DNA from: Tissierellia bacterium
GTDB taxonomy: Bacteria; Bacillota; Clostridia; Tissierellales; Sedimentibacteraceae
Direction of reading: 5' to 3'
Length of the DNA: 59,745 nucleotides
Assembly: GCA_012518555.1 (NCBI GenBank)
Contig: JAAYRW010000043.1
Location: forward strand, 1-59,745
The notes beneath the pieces were generated by a model, which was not told the origin of the DNA, searched no databases, and saw only the letters and a program-made list of their open reading frames with translations. Shown one piece after another: positions 1 through 7,462 of the stretch. Each line of letters starts with the position of its first letter. Position 1 is the stretch's first letter. The position numbers and the translations under genes are program-made.

Positions 1-1
1 A

Positions 2-82
2 AAAGAAGATATAACTGAAAAAGAAATACTAAGTATTTACAATTCAAGAAATTACGGAAGTCCTTTGCAGGAAGCTGTCTAA
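2..82 (+). CDS. 3' end of an unidentified gene (truncated by the window edge)
   Basis: An open frame runs from the window edge to TAA at 80-82 and encodes about 26 residues ending SRNYGSPLQEAV. It reads in the same direction as the genes that follow. The visible part has no recognisable domain, so no function is assigned. Being partial, it could also be a chance open frame, but the codon use (GAA, AAA, ATA-rich) is like that of the neighbours. Confidence 0.5.
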   Translation, partial: KEDITEKEILSIYNSRNYGSPLQEAV

Positions 83-106
83 ATTTTATTAAGAGAAAGA
101 ACCTTC

Positions 107-142
107 CACCCCTCTTTTCATATAATGTAAAAAGGAGGGGTG
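107..142 (+). promoter_or_regulatory. Inverted repeat enclosing a -10-like box and the ribosome site of the DUF4397 gene
   Basis: CACCCCTC (107-114) and GAGGGGTG (135-142) are perfect 8-bp complements. The right arm covers the AGGAGGGG ribosome site, and TATAAT (121-126) sits in the loop. No good -35 is seen 17 bp upstream. CATATAAT at 119-126 also resembles a mother-cell sigma (SigE/SigK-type) -10, but this is only a suggestion. If transcription starts further upstream, the hairpin would mask the ribosome site. Confidence 0.45.
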
Positions 143-144
143 CT

Positions 145-855
145 ATGTTTGATATAAATAAATATTATAATACATACCCGTACTATGGAGGATACCCAGC
201 TTATAATGAGCCCATGGGTTATAATCCATTTATGTTGGGTAGTTGTTTTTGTAAAAAGTCATATTTAAGGGTACTGAATACTTTTGACACACCATTAGAC
301 GTCCAAGTTAATGAAATACTAATAGCTGAAAATCTGGACATTGGAGGATTTACTAAATACATAAAATTGGCTCCTGGGTCTTACCAGATTATAATTTATA
401 AGTCAGGAGAAAAAAATGGAATATTGTTTGAATCAACAATAGATATTGACTATAACTTAGTATATACGGCAGTTGTTTCGTCAGATAGTAATGAGTTGGA
501 AGATATTTATATATTGATGGTTCCAGAAGAGAAAGAGCATCATATGACGGGCAATATGTCGGCATTAAGATTGGCTAACTTGTCTTTAGATATTCCAGAT
601 GTGGTTATAACTACGTCTGATGGAACTACATTGTTTGACAATGTTAAGTACGGAAGTGTATCTTGTAATGTAGCACTACCTTCGGGACGATATGATTTGA
701 TATTAAAAACACCGGAAGGTAGTAAGGTTCTAGAGTCAAAAATGGATTTTGCTCCTAAAATGCATTATACACTGTTCATTGTAGGTCGAAGAGCTAATGA
801 AAGTTTAAAAATTATAGTACCAGAAGACGGAGTTAATTATTTGGATCTATGCTAG
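145..855 (+). CDS. DUF4397-type beta-sandwich protein, tyrosine-rich N terminus
   Basis: This 236-residue protein has no signal peptide. Residues 1-35 are rich in Tyr, Pro, Gly and Asn. Two similar units of about 90 residues follow, each of the type 'RLAN-LS-DIPDVVI...G-LFDNVKYG...LPSGRYDL', which is the pattern of DUF4397 domains. The exact role of this family is unknown. The Tyr/Gly-rich head and the lack of an export signal would fit a protein deposited on the spore surface, but that is inference. It is preceded by a strong AGGAGGGG ribosome site within an inverted repeat. It appears to be a single-gene unit, as a separate promoter precedes the next gene. Confidence 0.6.
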   Translation: MFDINKYYNTYPYYGGYPAYNEPMGYNPFMLGSCFCKKSYLRVLNTFDTPLDVQVNEILIAENLDIGGFTKYIKLAPGSYQIIIYKSGEKNGILFESTIDIDYNLVYTAVVSSDSNELEDIYILMVPEEKEHHMTGNMSALRLANLSLDIPDVVITTSDGTTLFDNVKYGSVSCNVALPSGRYDLILKTPEGSKVLESKMDFAPKMHYTLFIVGRRANESLKIIVPEDGVNYLDLC

Positions 856-884
856 GGTTGGCTTCCCAAGATGCAACCAGATGG

Positions 885-935
885 TTGTTACCTCATTCAT
901 GGTATGGTATAATATAAGCAAACTATGAATGAGGT
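885..935 (+). promoter_or_regulatory. Promoter with an 11-bp inverted repeat bracketing the -10 (racemase gene)
   Basis: TTGTTA (885-890), 17 bp, then TATAAT (908-913) form a SigA-type promoter. ACCTCATTCAT (890-900) and ATGAATGAGGT (925-935) are perfect complements. The left arm fills the spacer and the right arm covers the start of the transcript and the GAGGTGG ribosome site. Because the predicted start point lies between the arms, the repeat is better read as a DNA operator than as an RNA hairpin. Confidence 0.5.
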
Positions 936-941
936 GGCAAA

Positions 942-1634
942 ATGAAGACAATTGGAATTATAGGGGGTATGGGACCTTTAGCAACTGTCCATTTATTTGA
1001 GCGAATTGTTTTAAGGACAAAGGCTGAAAATGATCAAGATCATATACCTGTTTTAATAGATAGCAATACGAATATTCCTGATAGGACCAAGGCAATATTG
1101 GAAAATGGAGAAAGTCCTGTAAAAGAATTAAGAAAATCTGCTCAAATACTTGAAAAAGGTGGAGCTGATTTTTTAATAATGCCTTGTAACACTGCCCACT
1201 ATTTTATAGAGGAAATAAAGACAAGCATTAATATACCTTTTATAAACATGCCTGAAGAAACGGCAAAATATACTTGTAATAAGTATGGAAAAGATGTTGT
1301 AGTAGGGCTTATGGCTACAGATGGGACTATAAAATCTAAAATATATGAAAAATATTACTCTGATTTAGGCATAAAGACAATAGTGCCTATAAGGACCCAG
1401 GAAAAAATTATGTCATTTATTTATGATGTAATCAAAAAAGGGAATTATAATATGGGTACGGACCTTTTATTTGAATGTGTAGCTGAATTAAAAGAGTTAG
1501 GGGCAACTGTATTTTTGTTAGGATGTACGGAACTTTCATCGGCACAATACTTATATAAACTTGAAGGTAACTTTATTAATCCTATGGAAGTCTTGACAGA
1601 AAGAGCCATAATATTTGCAGGGGGACAGATATAA
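942..1634 (+). CDS. Aspartate/glutamate racemase family protein
   Basis: The 230-residue protein matches the Asp/Glu racemase family, which interconverts L- and D-aspartate (or a related amino acid) without cofactor using two cysteines as acid and base. It starts with KTIGIIGGMGPLAT. The two catalytic cysteines are in MPCNTAHYF (about residue 81) and LGCTELS (about residue 185), and the length is normal for the family. The ATG follows GAGGTGG. It stands alone with its own promoter, and a REP-like hairpin follows directly. D-aspartate for the cell wall is one possible use; Asp versus Glu specificity cannot be told from the sequence. Confidence 0.8.
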   Translation: MKTIGIIGGMGPLATVHLFERIVLRTKAENDQDHIPVLIDSNTNIPDRTKAILENGESPVKELRKSAQILEKGGADFLIMPCNTAHYFIEEIKTSINIPFINMPEETAKYTCNKYGKDVVVGLMATDGTIKSKIYEKYYSDLGIKTIVPIRTQEKIMSFIYDVIKKGNYNMGTDLLFECVAELKELGATVFLLGCTELSSAQYLYKLEGNFINPMEVLTERAIIFAGGQI

Positions 1635-1639
1635 GGTAT

Positions 1640-1693
1640 GGGGACACACCTCCTTCTCCAAGGAAAGTCTTAGTGGGTTGGAGGAATGTCCCT
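1640..1693. repeat. REP-like palindromic element
   Basis: GGGACACACCTCC (1641-1653) pairs with GGAGGAATGTCCC (1680-1692), with two internal mismatches. The inner arms CCAA and TTGG extend the stem. The GGGGACA... ...TGTCCC form is typical of REP elements mobilised by IS200-like (RAYT) transposases. It lies between the racemase stop and the purR promoter and may also work as a terminator, although no T-run follows. Confidence 0.5.
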
Positions 1694-1709
1694 CAATATA
1701 AAAAAATGC

Positions 1710-1738
1710 TTGTAATATACGAACGTTTGGTATATAAT
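1710..1738 (+). promoter_or_regulatory. purR promoter with PurBox-like operator in the spacer
   Basis: TTGTAA (1710-1715), 17 bp, then TATAAT (1733-1738). Inside the spacer, ATATACGAACGTT matches 11 of 13 positions of the Bacillus PurR box (AWWWCCGAACWWT). The reverse strand across the same site matches about 10 of 13. The whole site (1715-1735) is an imperfect palindrome with ATATAC/GTATAT ends. This position predicts autorepression of purR. Confidence 0.5.
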
Positions 1739-1764
1739 TATAAAAAAAATTCGTCGGTGGTAAA

Positions 1765-2586
1765 ATGAAAAAATATAAAAGGAATCAAAGAATCGGTGCA
1801 TTAATGAAAATCTTTGCGGAAAGACCAAACCATTTATTTTCTTATAATTATTTCTGTAAAATTTTTAATGCAGCAAAATCAACAATAAGTGAAGATGTGG
1901 CAATAGTGAAAGAATTGGTATCAGAACTTAGCTTTGGTAGAATAGAAACTATTTCAGGGGCTTCAGGTGGAGCTATGTTTATACCAATATTGAGCATTGA
2001 AGAAGAGAAGGAAATACTTTCTCAATTATGTTCTTTGTTTTCTCAAAAAAACAGAATATTGCCGGGTGGATTTATTTATATGACGGATATTTTCAACAAC
2101 CCTAATATTGTAATGAATATTGCAAAAATCATATCTTCAGAATTTAGTAATGAAAAAATTGATTATATAGTTACCGTTGAAACTAAGGGTATACCTGTTT
2201 CCCTGATGACAGCCCAAAAACTAAATGTACCCTTGGCAGTTATCAGAAGAAATAATAAAGTTATGGAAGGATCGACAGTGAGTATTAACTACGTTTCAGG
2301 CTCATCAAACAATATTCAAACTATGTCTCTATCTCGCAGGTCTTTAAAAGATAAGGCAAAAGTTTTGATTGTTGATGACTTTATGAAAGGTGGGGGGACT
2401 TGTAAAGGCATGGCAGATATGATGAAAGAATTTAATGCTGATGTAGTAGGGACTGCTGTTGTAATTGAAACAAAAGAGCCGGAGAAGAAATTGGTAGATG
2501 ATTATACTTCATTATTAATACTTAACAATATAGATGCAAAGGAAGGAATTATAGAAATAGAGGCCAATTCGAAATTGTTAAAATAA
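1765..2586 (+). CDS. purR: Purine operon repressor PurR
   Basis: This 273-residue protein has the PurR layout of Firmicutes: an N-terminal winged helix (about 1-75) and a C-terminal phosphoribosyltransferase-like domain (about 80-273). The PRPP-binding loop VLIVDDFMKGGGT is at about 199-211. In B. subtilis PurR binds PurBoxes and PRPP relieves repression. ATG follows GGTGG. It is directly upstream of spoVG, the conserved order, and a PurBox-like palindrome lies in its own promoter. The purine operon at 20-30 kb is the obvious target. Confidence 0.93.
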   Translation: MKKYKRNQRIGALMKIFAERPNHLFSYNYFCKIFNAAKSTISEDVAIVKELVSELSFGRIETISGASGGAMFIPILSIEEEKEILSQLCSLFSQKNRILPGGFIYMTDIFNNPNIVMNIAKIISSEFSNEKIDYIVTVETKGIPVSLMTAQKLNVPLAVIRRNNKVMEGSTVSINYVSGSSNNIQTMSLSRRSLKDKAKVLIVDDFMKGGGTCKGMADMMKEFNADVVGTAVVIETKEPEKKLVDDYTSLLILNNIDAKEGIIEIEANSKLLK

Positions 2587-2622
2587 TTTCATACTTTTTA
2601 AGGAAATAATGAAAATGTTTTT

Positions 2623-2651
2623 TTGCATTTTATTGCTAAATATAGTATAAT
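2623..2651 (+). promoter_or_regulatory. spoVG promoter (SigA-type)
   Basis: TTGCAT (2623-2628), a 17-bp spacer and TATAAT (2646-2651), about 40 bp before the spoVG start. In B. subtilis spoVG is driven by SigH. An AGGAAAT box occurs at 2601-2607, but no GAAT box lies at the right distance, so the SigA reading is preferred. Confidence 0.55.
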
Positions 2652-2692
2652 GGTAAAAATGGACATAATCTTAGGGGGAAGGTGGTGACAAC

Positions 2693-2986
2693 ATGAAAAT
2701 TTCAGATGTTAGGGTAAGAAAAATTAATTCAGAGGGTAAAATGAAGGCAATCGTTTCCGTCACTTTTGATGACTGTTTTGTAGTTCATGATATTAAGATC
2801 ATTGAAGGTCAGGAAGGATTGTTTATTGCAATGCCCAGTAGAAAAATGCCAGATGGGGAGTTTAAGGACATAGCCCATCCTATCAATTCTGAAACAAGAA
2901 GTCTTGTTGCGGAAGCTGTTTTTAAGGCATATGAAGAAAAGCTCTTAGAAGAAAGCGAAAAACTTGAAGAAGCTGCTCTTCTGTAG
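2693..2986 (+). CDS. spoVG: Septation/sporulation regulator SpoVG
   Basis: The 97-residue protein begins [19 protein letters not shown], followed by [19 protein letters not shown] and [21 protein letters not shown], the signature of SpoVG across its full length. SpoVG is a small nucleic-acid-binding regulator that affects septation, sporulation and virulence genes. The ribosome site is GGGGGAAGGTGG. The C-terminal tail (about 85-97) is acidic and variable, as usual. A strong terminator follows, so it is probably a single-gene transcript. In Bacillus the next gene is glmU; here a five-gene insert intervenes. Confidence 0.96.
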   Translation: MKISDVRVRKINSEGKMKAIVSVTFDDCFVVHDIKIIEGQEGLFIAMPSRKMPDGEFKDIAHPINSETRSLVAEAVFKAYEEKLLEESEKLEEAALL

Positions 2987-3020
2987 CGCTGTAACTGATG
3001 ATTGAATATCAACAGTACTC

Positions 3021-3041
3021 GGGTCTTTTAAAGACCCTTTT
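3021..3041 (+). terminator. Intrinsic terminator after spoVG
   Basis: The hairpin GGGTCTTTTAAAGACCC (3021-3037) is nearly loopless and is followed by TTTTG. Confidence 0.85.
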
Positions 3042-3159
3042 GTTATTTATTAGTATCTTGTAATCAGAAGTTTTTTACTATAAGATATGGAATTAATAAA
3101 ATTAAAAAAATATTAAATATAGAGGACAATAACTTGAGTAAAAAGGCAGGAGGTAGTAG

Positions 3160-4179
3160 ATGTTTGACATTAAAGTTTTAAGCAAAGCAGACACAGAAAA
3201 ATTATTGAAAATGAAAGATGTTATAAATGTGGTGGAAAATGTGTACAAGTCAAAATCAGAAGATAAAACTTGTGTATTTCCGATGGTTTTTCATGAGTTT
3301 GAAGCTGGGGTAGCCGATATGGATATTAAATCAGGTTGGATGAAAGAAAGCAATATATTTGGGTTAAAGTTAGTTTCTTGGTTTGGAGAAAACATTAAAA
3401 AAAATCTTCCTGCATTAGTTGGGCTAATAATGGTATTAGATTCAACCACAGGAGTTCCTTTAGGAATTTTAGATGGTGCTCATATTACAGGAATGAGAAC
3501 AGGAGCAGCAGGTGCACTAGGAGCTAAATATTTGGCAAGACCTACATCAAAAACATTGTTGATTGTAGGTGCCGGACATGTTTCAACTTTTCAGATAGCG
3601 GCAACTTTATTGCTTTTCCCCAAAATTGAAACAGTTATGATTTATGACCCTATTAATTTTGATACTGCTAATAAGAAGGCAAATACCATTGTTGACATTT
3701 TGAACAATGATTTTGGCATCAATGTGGACGGAAAAGTGAAATTTACAGCTGTGGAAGATATAAAAGAAGCAACGGGCAAAAGTGATATCATTATTACGGT
3801 AACCCCATCTAAAAAACCAATTATCATGAAAGAATGGGTTAAGCCGGGAACTCACTTTAGCTGCATAGGTGCCGATATGGCTGGCAAAGAAGAAATTGAT
3901 CCAGAAATATATAGAGATGCAAGGGTATTTGGAGATGATATTACACAATGTGTAAATGTGGGCGAAGCAGAAATACCTGTAGCTAGGGAGATTATAAAAA
4001 AAGAAGATATAGCAGGAGAAATAGGTGATATTATTGCAGGAAAAACAATTGGTAGAGAGAATGATGAGCAGGTAACAATATTTGATGCAACGGGTATAGC
4101 TTTGCTTGATTTAGCTACAGCAAAATTAGCACTTGATGAAGCGAAAAAATTATCTTTAGGAAGTACAGTTAATATATAA
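3160..4179 (+). CDS. Ornithine cyclodeaminase / mu-crystallin family NAD(P)-dependent imine reductase
   Basis: The 339-residue protein has the full fold of the family. FGLKLVSWF lies in the substrate domain. LDGAHITGMRTGAAGALGAK at about 107-126 is the family's hallmark block. A Rossmann GAGHVS loop starts at G137, the catalytic-type Asp is D239 in CIGAD, and FDATGIALLDL is near the end. Members are ornithine cyclodeaminases, alanine dehydrogenases, and imine or iminosuccinate reductases (BhcD, EutC). The substrate cannot be read from the sequence. It is the first gene of a five-gene operon (gap to the next gene 19 bp) with AGGAGGT. The dehydratase three genes downstream suggests that it reduces an imine made by beta-elimination. 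Confidence 0.85.
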   Translation: MFDIKVLSKADTEKLLKMKDVINVVENVYKSKSEDKTCVFPMVFHEFEAGVADMDIKSGWMKESNIFGLKLVSWFGENIKKNLPALVGLIMVLDSTTGVPLGILDGAHITGMRTGAAGALGAKYLARPTSKTLLIVGAGHVSTFQIAATLLLFPKIETVMIYDPINFDTANKKANTIVDILNNDFGINVDGKVKFTAVEDIKEATGKSDIIITVTPSKKPIIMKEWVKPGTHFSCIGADMAGKEEIDPEIYRDARVFGDDITQCVNVGEAEIPVAREIIKKEDIAGEIGDIIAGKTIGRENDEQVTIFDATGIALLDLATAKLALDEAKKLSLGSTVNI

Positions 4180-4198
4180 TAAAAAATGGAGGACCAAA

Positions 4199-5320
4199 AT
4201 GAAAATTAAAACTTTTAAAGTAGAGCAATGGATGAATGATTTTGAAGATGACGCAATTTACAATTTAGGTGAAACTTGTGTTGATTCTATGACCTTGGGT
4301 GAATTAATAGAGCTATCAGGTCAAAAGCCTGAAGAATATTTATCTGCATTAAAGGATAAAAGGATGACCTATGGTCATATTTATGGCTCACCGGAATTGT
4401 TAAAGGGAATAGCAAGTTTATATAAAAATATTTCGACAAGTCAGGTTATTCCTACTCATGGTGCCATAGGTGCAAATCACCAAGTTATAATTTCACTTAT
4501 TGATCCAGAGGATAATATGGTTTCAGTAATGCCTACTTATCAACAGCATTATTCAATACCTGAATCAATAGGTGCAGAAGTAAGAGTTCTTCCATTAAAA
4601 CCGGAAAATAACTTTCTTCCAGATTTAGATCTCTTGAGAAGCTTGGTAGATAAAAATACAAAGATGATTTCTATAAATAATCCAAATAATCCTGCAGGTT
4701 CATGGATACCTGAAGATATGCTGATGGAAATTGTAGAAATAGCTAAGAGTGTAGATGCATATATTTTGTCTGATGAAGTATATAGAGGAATTTCTGAAGA
4801 TGGATCTTATATGGTATCAATTGCAGATATATACGAGAAGGGAATTTCCGTAGGAAGTATGTCAAAGATATTCTCCCTTGCGGGACTTAGAATGGGTTGG
4901 ATAGTATCAAGGGATGAAGAAGTAATAGACGCATGCCTCAAAAGAAGAGATTACGACACAATTAGCTGTGGTCAATTGGATGATTTGTTTGCAAGCTTGG
5001 CTCTTGCTAATAAGGAAAAAATAATTGAAAGAAACAGAAAAATAGTATTAACAAACAGAGAAATTTTAGACCAATGGGTGAAGGAAACGCCGGAAGTAAG
5101 TTATGTTAAACCCCTTGCGGGAACTACAGCTTTAGTTTATTATGACAAGGATATACCTTCCTATGATTTATGCGTTAAATTAATTAGGGAAAAAGGTGTA
5201 TTGTTTACCCCGGGTTCATGTTTTGACTTAGAAGGTTGTGTAAGAATAGGATATGCCTTTGATTCAAAAACCCTAAGAACAGGATTAGATAAGTTTACCG
5301 AATTACTAAGAGAAATATAA
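4199..5320 (+). CDS. Fold-type-I PLP aminotransferase (capreomycidine-synthase-like subgroup)
   Basis: The 373-residue protein carries the PLP signatures NNPNNPAG (about 160), SDEVYRG (about 191) and the lysine in SMSKIFSLAGLRMGW (about 225). The opening FKVEQWMNDFE...YNLGETCVDSMTLGEL resembles the VioD/capreomycidine-synthase branch rather than ordinary AspC; this likeness is from memory of the family. VioD-type enzymes act on 3-hydroxyarginine, a beta-hydroxy amino acid, which would fit the dehydratase in the same operon. It may equally be a plain aminotransferase. RBS TGGAGG. Confidence 0.8.
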   Translation: MKIKTFKVEQWMNDFEDDAIYNLGETCVDSMTLGELIELSGQKPEEYLSALKDKRMTYGHIYGSPELLKGIASLYKNISTSQVIPTHGAIGANHQVIISLIDPEDNMVSVMPTYQQHYSIPESIGAEVRVLPLKPENNFLPDLDLLRSLVDKNTKMISINNPNNPAGSWIPEDMLMEIVEIAKSVDAYILSDEVYRGISEDGSYMVSIADIYEKGISVGSMSKIFSLAGLRMGWIVSRDEEVIDACLKRRDYDTISCGQLDDLFASLALANKEKIIERNRKIVLTNREILDQWVKETPEVSYVKPLAGTTALVYYDKDIPSYDLCVKLIREKGVLFTPGSCFDLEGCVRIGYAFDSKTLRTGLDKFTELLREI

Positions 5321-5330
5321 GGGCGAAAAT

Positions 5331-6488
5331 ATGAAAAATCGATTTATTGCCAAAAGATATTGGAAGGATCAAAGTACTGCCATGGGGCAGTCGGATGAAT
5401 TAGCCAAGTCCTTTGATGATTGTATTAATTTAAGTTTGGGTGATCCTGATTTAATTACCCATGAGATAGTTATCAAGGGTGCTTTTGAGGATGCAAAGAA
5501 AGGACACACCAAGTATACGGATTTTCGAGGGGACCCTGAGTTAAGAAATGAAATATGTAAGTTCTATAAAGAAGAATATGGTATGGAGGTAAGGGACGAA
5601 GAAGTTTTTGTTACTACATCAGCCTGTCATGGTATGTACTTGGCTTTAGAAGCTATACTTGATGAAGGTGATGAAGTCATACTTCAAGCTCCTTACTTCA
5701 CTCCCTACCCTCAGCAGGTTAAACTTGCAGGGGGAATTCCAGTGGAACTTCCAACCTTTGAAGAAGAAGACTTTCAGATTAATATAGATAGACTTAAAAG
5801 TCTCATAACAGAAAGGACAAAAGCAATAATTATTAATACGCCGTCCAATCCCACAGGCAGTTGCTTAACTGTCGATACAATGAAAAAAATTGCTAGTATG
5901 GCAATAGAGCATGATTTAGTTGTAATTGCAGACGATATTTATACTGCTTTTAGCTATGAACATCCCTTTGTACCTATTGCTTCTTTAGCTGGTATGAAGG
6001 AAAGAACAATTACCTTAAATTCTTTTTCCAAAAATTTTACCATGACTGGCTGGAGAATCGGAAATATTGTAGCTCCTGATTTCATTATAAAGATTGTTCA
6101 ACAAATAAACGAAAATGTAGTATTTACCGCACCCTCTGTATCCCAGAGGGCTGCAATCTATGCTTTAAGAAAGAGGGATAAAATTCAACCTCCGATGGTA
6201 GAAGAGTATAGAAAAAGAGTCTTTTACGCAGCGGAAAGAATTAATAATATAAAGGGAATGCATGTTATTTATCCTCCAAAGGGAAGTTTTTATCTATTTA
6301 TAAATATAAAAGATACAGGATTAACTTCCCAGGAGGCAGCAGATATCTTATTAAAGGAAGCCCATGTACTGACTCTTCCTGGCAACGCCTTCGGCAGTTG
6401 TGGTGAAGGATATATAAGGATTGCATGTACGGTAGGTGCAGATCTTTTAAAAGAGGCCTTTGATAGAATTGAGAAAATTACATTTTAG
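5331..6488 (+). CDS. Fold-type-I PLP aminotransferase (AspC/PatA-like)
   Basis: The 385-residue protein is a typical class I/II aminotransferase. It has LSLGDPDLITHE, GHTKYTDFRGDPELR at the dimer/substrate edge, NTPSNPTGS (about 166), ADDIYTAF (about 203), the PLP lysine in NSFSKNFTMTGWRIG (about 230), and the carboxylate-binding Arg in GYIRIA near the C terminus. The substrate is unknown. The gap to the previous gene is 10 bp and to the next 8 bp. Two aminotransferases in one operon suggest sequential or paired transamination, for example a substrate transaminase and a glutamate-coupled one. Confidence 0.85.
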   Translation: MKNRFIAKRYWKDQSTAMGQSDELAKSFDDCINLSLGDPDLITHEIVIKGAFEDAKKGHTKYTDFRGDPELRNEICKFYKEEYGMEVRDEEVFVTTSACHGMYLALEAILDEGDEVILQAPYFTPYPQQVKLAGGIPVELPTFEEEDFQINIDRLKSLITERTKAIIINTPSNPTGSCLTVDTMKKIASMAIEHDLVVIADDIYTAFSYEHPFVPIASLAGMKERTITLNSFSKNFTMTGWRIGNIVAPDFIIKIVQQINENVVFTAPSVSQRAAIYALRKRDKIQPPMVEEYRKRVFYAAERINNIKGMHVIYPPKGSFYLFINIKDTGLTSQEAADILLKEAHVLTLPGNAFGSCGEGYIRIACTVGADLLKEAFDRIEKITF

Positions 6489-6496
6489 GAGGAAAA

Positions 6497-7450
6497 ATGG
6501 TAAATTTTAATGATGTTGTAAATGCAAGGGACAGGATTCAGAAATATATTTCTCTTACCCCCTTAGATTTTTCAATGGGGTTAAGCGATGAAAAGACCAA
6601 GGTATATTTAAAATTAGAATGTCAGCAAAAGCAAAAAGCTTTTAAAGTAAGAGGGGCATTGAGCAAAATATCATCCTTGACGGATGAAGAAAAGGAAAGG
6701 GGTGTAATTGCGGTTTCCTCGGGCAATCATGGAGCGGGAGTAAGTTTTGCGTCACATTTATTAGGGATAAAAAATGCTAAGGTATTTGTCCCTGAAACGG
6801 CTCCTAAGGCAAAGGTTGATAAAATTAAATACTACGGTGCCGAAATTGTACAGGTTGGCAAAAACTATGACGAATCACATAAAACAGCCCTTGAAGAAAT
6901 GAAAAAGAAAAATATGACTTATATTGATTCTTGTTCTGATGTTCAGCTAATAGGAGGGCAGGGTACCGTTGGTCTGGAAATTATGGAGCAAAATCCGGAT
7001 ATTGATACAATTATTGTTCCCATTGGAGGGGGCGGGCTTATAACAGGAATAAGTGTTGCCGCCAAACATATGAACCCTAATGTAAAAATTATTGGAGTTC
7101 AGACAGCTGCATGTCCTGCAATGGTTAAATCCTTGGAGGATGATCTACTGTATGAAGAGTTTCCGTCAGAAAAAAGTATTTGTGATGCTTTAATAGGTGG
7201 AGTTACGGAAATACCTTTCAAAATGGCAAAAAAATGCATAGACCATATTTTTGTTGTCAGTGAAGAATCTATAAGAAAGGCAACAAAACTATTATTGACA
7301 GAAGAAAAAGTTGTGTCGGAACCATCAGGTGCCGTAGGAGTAGCAGCTTTGTTGGATAATCCCCAGTATTTTGCAGGTAAAAATGTAGCTATAGTAATAT
7401 CAGGGGGAAATTTGGACAAAGAATTAATGGAGAAAATTATTTTAAATTGA
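6497..7450 (+). CDS. Threonine-dehydratase-like PLP lyase (beta-hydroxy amino acid dehydratase)
   Basis: The 317-residue fold-type-II PLP enzyme has the catalytic domain only, with no ACT regulatory domain. The PLP lysine is K50 in KAFKVRGAL, the phosphate-side loop is SSGNHGAG (about 74-81), a glycine loop GGGGLITG lies at about 175-182, and SGGN is near the end. The usual TGSFK motif reads QKAFK here, which argues against a standard threonine deaminase. Relatives include BhcB (beta-hydroxyaspartate dehydratase) and EutB (hydroxyectoine catabolism). Both work with an ornithine-cyclodeaminase-family partner, as found at the head of this operon. RBS AGGAGG. Confidence 0.85.
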   Translation: MVNFNDVVNARDRIQKYISLTPLDFSMGLSDEKTKVYLKLECQQKQKAFKVRGALSKISSLTDEEKERGVIAVSSGNHGAGVSFASHLLGIKNAKVFVPETAPKAKVDKIKYYGAEIVQVGKNYDESHKTALEEMKKKNMTYIDSCSDVQLIGGQGTVGLEIMEQNPDIDTIIVPIGGGGLITGISVAAKHMNPNVKIIGVQTAACPAMVKSLEDDLLYEEFPSEKSICDALIGGVTEIPFKMAKKCIDHIFVVSEESIRKATKLLLTEEKVVSEPSGAVGVAALLDNPQYFAGKNVAIVISGGNLDKELMEKIILN

Positions 7451-7462
7451 TGGGGTGAAAAT

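Noticed and set aside
2599..2625. SigH promoter for spoVG as in Bacillus
   Set aside because: An AGGAAAT box is present, but no GAAT box follows at 11-14 bp; a SigA-type pair is better placed.
3607..3948. Antisense frame in the OCD-family gene
   Set aside because: No ribosome site, and the + strand product is a full-length family member.
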